Part shown: in pieces, positions 59,153-64,000 of the stretch
Position numbering within the stretch: position 1 is the first letter of the stretch
How the letters are laid out: each line of letters starts with the position of its first letter
Origin: Williamsia limnetica
GTDB taxonomy: Bacteria > Actinomycetota > Actinomycetes > Mycobacteriales > Mycobacteriaceae
Assembly: GCF_003217475.1 (NCBI RefSeq)
Contig: NZ_QJSP01000023.1
Span: 19,390-83,389 of the forward strand
DNA length: 64,000 nucleotides
Direction of reading: 5' to 3'
Position numbers and translations under genes: made by a program
Notes under the pieces: generated by a model
Databases searched by the model: none
The model's input: the letters and a program-made list of their open reading frames with translations, nothing else
Told to the model about the DNA's origin: nothing

Positions 59153-60345
59153 CGTCCGCCATCCTGAGGCGTGAGACCTGGGATGAACAGATTCGGAGTC
59201 GTCGGGACCTTCGGGAGCGTGGGGACTTTTGGCTGTGGCTTGGCAACCGTTGTGGGTGCTGCCGCTGCGACATTGGCCGTGAGGTTGCGCGTTGCGGTGA
59301 TGCATTCGCTCTCCGGGGCGTTGACTGTGGTGAGAAGTGCGCAGATCAGGGATTTCGGATCGGGTATGTCCGGGATCGCCAGAGCACCGGTGAGCGAGTT
59401 GGAGATCGGGTCGTAGATGTTGTAGAGATTCGACAGGGCGTTGGGCCCGGCATGCAGGATCTGGGCGAGCGAGTCGACGCGGTCGACCAACAGACGCGTC
59501 ACGGTGTTCGCCTTGTTGACGTCATTGACCAGGATCTCGCGGTTCTCCGCGACGAAACCCTGAACAACGCCGAACGCCGCGTTCATGCTTCCCAACAAAG
59601 CGTCGAGTTCGGTCCTGTTGTCGTTGAGCACACCCGACAGGTTCGCCAATTGGGTGCTGAAACCTCGGATCTGATCATCCGCCGTCGAGAGAGAGGTCGT
59701 GACCGTCGCGAGGTTGTCGACTGTGCTGAAGAGGTCATTTCCGCCGGCATTGAGTGTTTGAGATGCCTGCGACAGTTGCGTCAGCGCGTCGTGGAGAATC
59801 GCGCCGTTCCCCTCGAGAGTGTCGGCGCTGACATCGAGAAAGCGATTGAGTGCGCCCTGCTCGTCCTGCTCGGTCGGACCGACGTCGTCGGACAGTTGTA
59901 CGAGTTGCTTCTTGATCTCGTCGAACTCGACGGGGGTTGCGGTTCGGTCCACGGGGATCGTCGCGTCGTCTGCCATCCGCGGACCACCTTCGTATGCGGG
60001 GGCCAACTGAATGTATCTACCGGTGACCAACGTCGGCGCCACGATCGCCGCTCGGGCACCGGCCGGAACAGGATTGCGTCCGTCGTAATGGAACTCGATA
60101 CGCACGCGGTCGCCGTCCGGTTCGATCGAGTCGATCTCACCGACCGGAACCCCGAGAATCATCACCCGGTCGCCGACGTAGATTCCTGCTGCGCTGCGGA
60201 AGTAGGCGGCGACGTGATTGGTGGTGCTGGTGGAGTAGAAGACGGCGGCAGGGAGCGCGATGGCCGCGACCACGACGATGCACAGCAGTACCTTGCCGGG
60301 TTTGCCATCTATTCTTCGTGCCAGGCGTGTCAATCTGTTGCTCAT
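59149..60345 (-). CDS. mceD: Mce family protein MceD
   Basis: The 398-residue Mce protein has an N-terminal membrane helix (LLCIVVVAAIALPAAVFY), an MCE domain with HVAAYFRSAAGIYVGDRVMILGVPVGEIDSIE, and a helical region with the NLYNIYDPISNSLTGAL segment common to Mce C/D proteins. The C-terminal tail is Pro-rich (PKVPTLPKVPTTPNLFIPG). ATGA overlaps link it to both neighbours. Confidence 0.9.
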   Translation of the reverse strand: MSNRLTRLARRIDGKPGKVLLCIVVVAAIALPAAVFYSTSTTNHVAAYFRSAAGIYVGDRVMILGVPVGEIDSIEPDGDRVRIEFHYDGRNPVPAGARAAIVAPTLVTGRYIQLAPAYEGGPRMADDATIPVDRTATPVEFDEIKKQLVQLSDDVGPTEQDEQGALNRFLDVSADTLEGNGAILHDALTQLSQASQTLNAGGNDLFSTVDNLATVTTSLSTADDQIRGFSTQLANLSGVLNDNRTELDALLGSMNAAFGVVQGFVAENREILVNDVNKANTVTRLLVDRVDSLAQILHAGPNALSNLYNIYDPISNSLTGALAIPDIPDPKSLICALLTTVNAPESECITATRNLTANVAAAAPTTVAKPQPKVPTLPKVPTTPNLFIPGLTPQDGGR

Positions 60346-61334
60346 CGCGGGCCTCCCGGACTGTTGGATTGTTGCCCGGAGATGTTGGCGGGAAGGATGT
60401 TCTGCAGCAACACTCCGAAGAAAGGACCTGATCCGACAGCTTCACCGACCTGGGTGGTGAAGCTTTGCAGACCGCTGATGGCCCGATTGATGTTGTCGTA
60501 GTTGTTGTTCAAGATGTCCAGAACACCATTCAGCTGATCGAGCGCAGATTTCAACGTCTGATCGTTGTCCACAGCTATCCCGGTCAGGGCGTCGGCGACT
60601 TGCCGGGCCTGGATGAGAATGTTGTGAATCGTTGCCGCGCGGGTGTTCAGGGCCGCAAACAATGTCTGTCCGTCACCGAAGAGCGACACGAGTTGCTGGT
60701 TACGGTCGGCGAGGACCTTGGTGACCGATCCGGAATTGGCGAGTAGCTGACGGACAGCATCATCGCGGGAACCGATTGTTTCCGACAATCGGCTGAGGCC
60801 ACGGATCGACGACTGCAGGTCAGGGGGGAGTTCCTCGGCAACCGAGCTGATCTGATCGAGTGCTGTGGACAGGTTGGTCTTGTCGGTGGAGGCGACCTTC
60901 TGTGTCACCTCTTCCAAGCTTCGGGTGATGTCGTAGCCGGCCGTCGTCCGCGCGAGCGGAATGGTGCCACCGAGATCGCCGGTACCGCGGGGCGTCAGCT
61001 CGATGTAGCGACGTCCCAGAGCAGTTTCGACCTTGATCGCCGCGGTTGTGTCACGGCCGAGCTGTTGCTTGCCCGTGTCCGCCTTGAATTCGACACTCAC
61101 CTTGGCTCCGGAGAGCTTGATGGATCCGACTTCGCCCACCTTGACCCCGGCGACCTGGACGGCGTCACCGGCTGCGAGTCCGCTGGCGTCGCTGAACTCG
61201 GCGTGCATGGTCTCGCCTCGGTCGACGAACGGAATGCGGTCGAAATTGAAGGCGAGTACCAGAACGACGATGATCGCGACCGTACCGATGATTCCCATCT
61301 TGAGCGGGTCACGTTCGAGCATGGACTTGGTCAT
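60342..61334 (-). CDS. mceC: Mce family protein MceC
   Basis: The 330-residue Mce protein has a membrane anchor (MGIIGTVAIIVVLVLAF), an MCE domain (MHAEFSDASGLAAGDAVQVAGVKVGEVGSI) and a long helical stalk (RNQQLVSLFGDGQTLFAALNTRAATIHNILIQARQVADALTGI). The ATG at 61334 overlaps the mceB stop; an in-frame GTG at 61346 would add four residues. Confidence 0.9.
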   Translation of the reverse strand: MTKSMLERDPLKMGIIGTVAIIVVLVLAFNFDRIPFVDRGETMHAEFSDASGLAAGDAVQVAGVKVGEVGSIKLSGAKVSVEFKADTGKQQLGRDTTAAIKVETALGRRYIELTPRGTGDLGGTIPLARTTAGYDITRSLEEVTQKVASTDKTNLSTALDQISSVAEELPPDLQSSIRGLSRLSETIGSRDDAVRQLLANSGSVTKVLADRNQQLVSLFGDGQTLFAALNTRAATIHNILIQARQVADALTGIAVDNDQTLKSALDQLNGVLDILNNNYDNINRAISGLQSFTTQVGEAVGSGPFFGVLLQNILPANISGQQSNSPGGPR

Positions 61335-62344
61335 CACGGCTGGCACCTGCCTGCCGGCGAAAGGAACATGGGTGTCTGATCTTTCGGTTCGGATCCGTAT
61401 CTGATGGCGAGCCCGCAGACGAAGAAGTTGACGAAGCTGCCGTATCCGGAGGCCCGGCTGATCAGGCGGTAGGTTTCGGGAAGCCGTGAGAGCACGAGGT
61501 TGAGGGTGTCGGTGCTCGCATTCAGATTGGTGGACAACCGATTCAAGCCCTCGACCGAGCCTTTGATGTCAGGACGTGAGTCGAGCAGCAGATCGCCGAG
61601 TTCGCCAGTGAGCGAATCGATCTTGTCGAGCGAACCGGTGATCTGGGAGCGATCGTCCGACAAGCCCTTGACCAGGCTCTGCAGTGAGCCGAGCATCGTG
61701 CCGAGCTGACCACTTCGTGCGTCGACCGTCTCGAGCACGGTGTTGAAGTTCGTGATCACCGAACCGATCGATTCGTCGTGATCAGCCAGTGTGTTGGTCA
61801 ACAGTCCGAGGTCCGAGATCAACTGGGAAACACCTGATTCCTGTCCATTCAGGATCTGCACGAGGGAGACCGACAGGCGATTCGTCTCATCAGGGTCCAG
61901 ACCCTGCAGCAGGGGGCGGAAACCATTCACCACCTGGTCGAGATCCAAAGCCGGCGTGGTCTGGTCGACCGGGATCGGCCGACCCGCCAGCGGACTGACC
62001 GATCCGGGGCCGTCGGTCAATTCGACGAAGCGGTCGCCGATGAGATTCTTGTATCGGATCGCGGCACGGGTGCCCGACATGAGGCGGTGCTCGGTTGCCA
62101 CGTCGAACGTGACGAGCGCGGTTCCGTCTCCGGTGAGCGCGACGTCTTCGACGTTGCCCACCGGAACGCCGGCGATGCGGACTTCGGCTCCCGATTCGAC
62201 ACCGGACGCCGACGCGAACACCGCTTCGTATGTGTTCGACGGACCGAACCGGAGATTCCCGGCAACGGCGGCGACGAACACTCCGGCCAGCGCGGTCACG
62301 ACGATGAACACTCCCAGCTTGACGAGGGTTGCTGTCATCTTCAT
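61334..62344 (-). CDS. mceB: Mce family protein MceB
   Basis: The 336-residue Mce protein has an N-terminal membrane helix (LGVFIVVTALAGVFVAAVAG), an MCE domain (YEAVFASASGVESGAEVRIAGVPVGNVEDV) and a helical stalk (LDKIDSLTGELGDLLLDSRPDIKGSVEGLNRLS). The C-terminus has Cys-containing NFFVCGLAIRYG. The gene is linked to mceA and mceC by ATGA overlaps. Confidence 0.9.
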   Translation of the reverse strand: MKMTATLVKLGVFIVVTALAGVFVAAVAGNLRFGPSNTYEAVFASASGVESGAEVRIAGVPVGNVEDVALTGDGTALVTFDVATEHRLMSGTRAAIRYKNLIGDRFVELTDGPGSVSPLAGRPIPVDQTTPALDLDQVVNGFRPLLQGLDPDETNRLSVSLVQILNGQESGVSQLISDLGLLTNTLADHDESIGSVITNFNTVLETVDARSGQLGTMLGSLQSLVKGLSDDRSQITGSLDKIDSLTGELGDLLLDSRPDIKGSVEGLNRLSTNLNASTDTLNLVLSRLPETYRLISRASGYGSFVNFFVCGLAIRYGSEPKDQTPMFLSPAGRCQP

Positions 62345-63504
62345 CGCGATCCTCCGAACAGCAGGTCGGCCAGAGGATTTCCGATGAAGTCCGTCGGTCC
62401 CTGGATCGGGGCATAGGCGTCGCTGCCGTCGTCGAAATTGACGTGGCCCGCACCCTTCGGCCCCGCCGGGTAGCAGCTCGGACCGTTGTCGAGACCCGTC
62501 TTCGGGAGGTTGTCCGGGTACGAATACGGAGGATTGCCGGCCAGGAGTGTCCCCAAGATGTTGAGTCCCGGTCGTCCACTTCCGCTGTTGGTCAGTTCCA
62601 GATGCCGGTTCGTCTGAGCCAGATTCGCGATGAAGCAGGGCAGTATCGGCGAGAACTCGCCGAGCACGGCGGATGTGGGCTGCAGCGCCGAGACCGCCTT
62701 CTGTAGAGGAGTCCCGCTTGTCACGAACAGGTTCTCCCCACTGGCTCCGAAGTTCGAGAAGCTGAGCAGGAAAGCACTGAGCTGCTTCTCCTTTTCTGTG
62801 ATCGTTCCGCTGGTCGTCGTGAGGTTCCTGACTGTGTCGAGAATGTCGGGAGTTGCTTGCGCGACGGTTTCGGCGACCTGCGATCCGTACTGCATGTCCT
62901 TCTGCAACTCGTCGAGGTGAGGGTTGAAGTCACGCAGGTAGCCGTCGAGATCGACGACGAGATTTCCCACGTTGTCCCCGACACCGGCAAGGGCTGTGGA
63001 CAGTCCGGTGAGCGTGTTGCTGACCCGTTGGGGGTCCACGGTGCGGAGGACGGTGACGAGCGATTCGAGCAGGTCGTTGACCTCGGTGGTGGTTGTACCG
63101 TCTTCGATCACGCTACCTGCTGTCAGGCGTCTGTCCGAGGGCTGCTCGGGGCGGATGAGGGTGACGAACTTTCGTCCGAAGAGGGTGGTGGGATCGATGG
63201 TCCCGTTGGTATTTGCCGGTAGGTCTTTGGCGTAGTCGCTCGAGATATCCATGGAGACAATGACTTTGTCGTCATCGGGGCGCACCGAGGACACGTGGCC
63301 GACAACGACTCCACTGACCTTGACGTCAGATCCCTTCTCCAGCATCAGTCCGGCACGGTCGACGTACAGGGTGACGCGGTCAGATGACGTGAGTTTGCCG
63401 CTGTAGATGCTGAACGACAGTACGGCGGCACCGGTCACCGCGACGACGAGCGCGAGACCGAGCAGGACGTTGGTCGACTTGCGATTCACTCCTGCGGCCC
63501 CCAT
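62341..63504 (-). CDS. mceA: Mce family protein MceA
   Basis: The 387-residue Mce protein has a membrane helix (VLLGLALVVAVTGAAVLSF) and an MCE domain (VTLYVDRAGLMLEKGSDVKVSGVVVGHVSSV, then DLPANTNGTIDPTTLFGRKFVTL). A helical stalk follows (LVTVLRTVDPQRVSNTLTGLSTAL). It is first of the six mce genes, immediately after the permease gene with a one-base overlap. Confidence 0.92.
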   Translation of the reverse strand: MGAAGVNRKSTNVLLGLALVVAVTGAAVLSFSIYSGKLTSSDRVTLYVDRAGLMLEKGSDVKVSGVVVGHVSSVRPDDDKVIVSMDISSDYAKDLPANTNGTIDPTTLFGRKFVTLIRPEQPSDRRLTAGSVIEDGTTTTEVNDLLESLVTVLRTVDPQRVSNTLTGLSTALAGVGDNVGNLVVDLDGYLRDFNPHLDELQKDMQYGSQVAETVAQATPDILDTVRNLTTTSGTITEKEKQLSAFLLSFSNFGASGENLFVTSGTPLQKAVSALQPTSAVLGEFSPILPCFIANLAQTNRHLELTNSGSGRPGLNILGTLLAGNPPYSYPDNLPKTGLDNGPSCYPAGPKGAGHVNFDDGSDAYAPIQGPTDFIGNPLADLLFGGSR

Positions 63505-64000
63505 CAGCCAGACACTTTCACTGCGCCGGAAGGTCCACCGTAGACGGCGATTCCGACCAGGAGATTGATGAGCATGATGGCGATCAGAGATGTACGTACC
63601 GCACGTCCGACAGCCACCCCGACGCCGGCGGGACCGCCCTTCGAGTTATAGCCGTGATAGCAGTGGACGCACATGATCACGACGGCCATGGACATCACTT
63701 TGAGGAGCGACCAGAGGACGTCTTTCGGGACCAGGAAGACACTGAAATAGTGGGTATACGTACCCGAGGCCTGACCGTAGATGACCACTGTCACGAATTG
63801 TGTTGCTGTATAGCCGACAAACAGCGCGACCGCGTAGAGCGGTATCACCGCGATCACTCCGGCGATCACACGGGTCGCGACGAGGTAGGGAAGCGAGGGG
63901 ATGGATGAGGTGGGCCCTTCGTAGTGGTCCAGTTGTTGTGCGACTCTGTTGCCCGAGTGTTTGGGCAGGAAGAATCGACGACGACATGGCAGGTAGCAAG
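63504..64000 (-). CDS. yrbEB: YrbEB/MlaE-type permease of the Mce transporter, partial at window end
   Basis: The visible C-terminal 120-165 residues show the YrbE/MlaE permease pattern: LVATRVIAGVIAVIPLYAVALFVGY, YTHYFSVFLVPKDVLWSLLKV, VHCYHGYNSKGGPAGVGVAVGRAVRTSLIAIMLINLLVG. The frame is open from 63504 to the window edge, so the gene is cut off. In the segment near 63870-63960 the residues before LVATRV (QQLDHYEGPTSSIPSLPY) align poorly with the usual EEIDALEVMGxxPIxYL cytoplasmic loop; it may be divergent or contain sequence errors. The permease works with MceG below. Confidence 0.85.
   Translation of the reverse strand, partial: CYLPCRRRFFLPKHSGNRVAQQLDHYEGPTSSIPSLPYLVATRVIAGVIAVIPLYAVALFVGYTATQFVTVVIYGQASGTYTHYFSVFLVPKDVLWSLLKVMSMAVVIMCVHCYHGYNSKGGPAGVGVAVGRAVRTSLIAIMLINLLVGIAVYGGPSGAVKVSG

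Noticed and set aside
59155..59305. Longer N-terminus for MceE
   Set aside because: This part lies over mceD in another frame, and the ATG at 59152 with a lipoprotein signal and an ATGA overlap is the natural start.
63646..63999. Alternative minus-strand frame at the window end
   Set aside because: It runs across the permease gene in another frame and shows no membrane or YrbE pattern, while the 63504 frame does.

Overview
The window is high-GC actinobacterial DNA. Two tandem antigen-85-like mycolyltransferases, a complete mce operon with a MceG-type ATPase, class F sortase and GAF-ANTAR genes point to a mycolic-acid genus. Gordonia or Rhodococcus is my best guess, but nothing here fixes the genus. 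Family assignments rest on motifs and remembered family sequences; no database search was run.

Layout. 0-16 kb is mostly housekeeping and envelope: GAF-ANTAR regulator, PhoU, an esterase with an apparent N-terminal frameshift, a 2-oxoglutarate oxygenase, CorA, an ice-binding-like/collagen-like surface protein paired with a sortase, Ddl/MurF, an acyltransferase, a thioesterase, two mycolyltransferases, a HisC-like aminotransferase, and tRNA-Ser and tRNA-Arg. About 660 bp after the tRNAs hold no gene I can support. 16.6-22.7 kb is a compact unit (class III CoA-transferase, polar amino-acid-type ABC importer, IclR regulator, MaoC hydratase, CitE-type lyase) that resembles itaconate/mesaconate (C5 dicarboxylate) catabolism. 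A 5'-truncated lipase remnant follows.

24-54 kb is the most interesting part. An oxidation module (CYP108-like P450, [2Fe-2S] ferredoxin, ferredoxin reductase, zinc alcohol dehydrogenase, aldehyde dehydrogenase, two LuxR-type regulators) lies next to a large CoA module: two acyl-CoA ligases, three acyl-CoA dehydrogenases, MaoC pair, thioesterase, three SDRs including a BadH-like and a DECR-like enzyme, thiolase, CoA-transferase, five crotonase-fold proteins including MenB/BadI-like ring-cleavage candidates, a flavin/F420 LLM enzyme, an APH-like kinase and a GntR/FadR regulator. I read it as one pathway: hydroxylate a methyl group on an alicyclic (monoterpene-like) ring, oxidise it to a carboxylate, activate it with CoA, beta-oxidise across the ring, open the ring by retro-Claisen cleavage, and degrade the open chain.

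Two operator families support a shared programme. A palindrome close to TTTGGTCNGACCATT recurs in front of the CoA-module transcripts and the GntR gene. CRP/GlxR-like sites (GTGA-N6-TCAC) precede the P450, LuxR and aldehyde dehydrogenase transcripts.

54.2-64 kb (minus strand) is an mce operon in the order yrbEB (cut by the window end), mceA-F, two Mce-associated membrane proteins and a MceG-type ATPase. It lies directly beside the catabolic cluster and could be its lipid or terpenoid importer.
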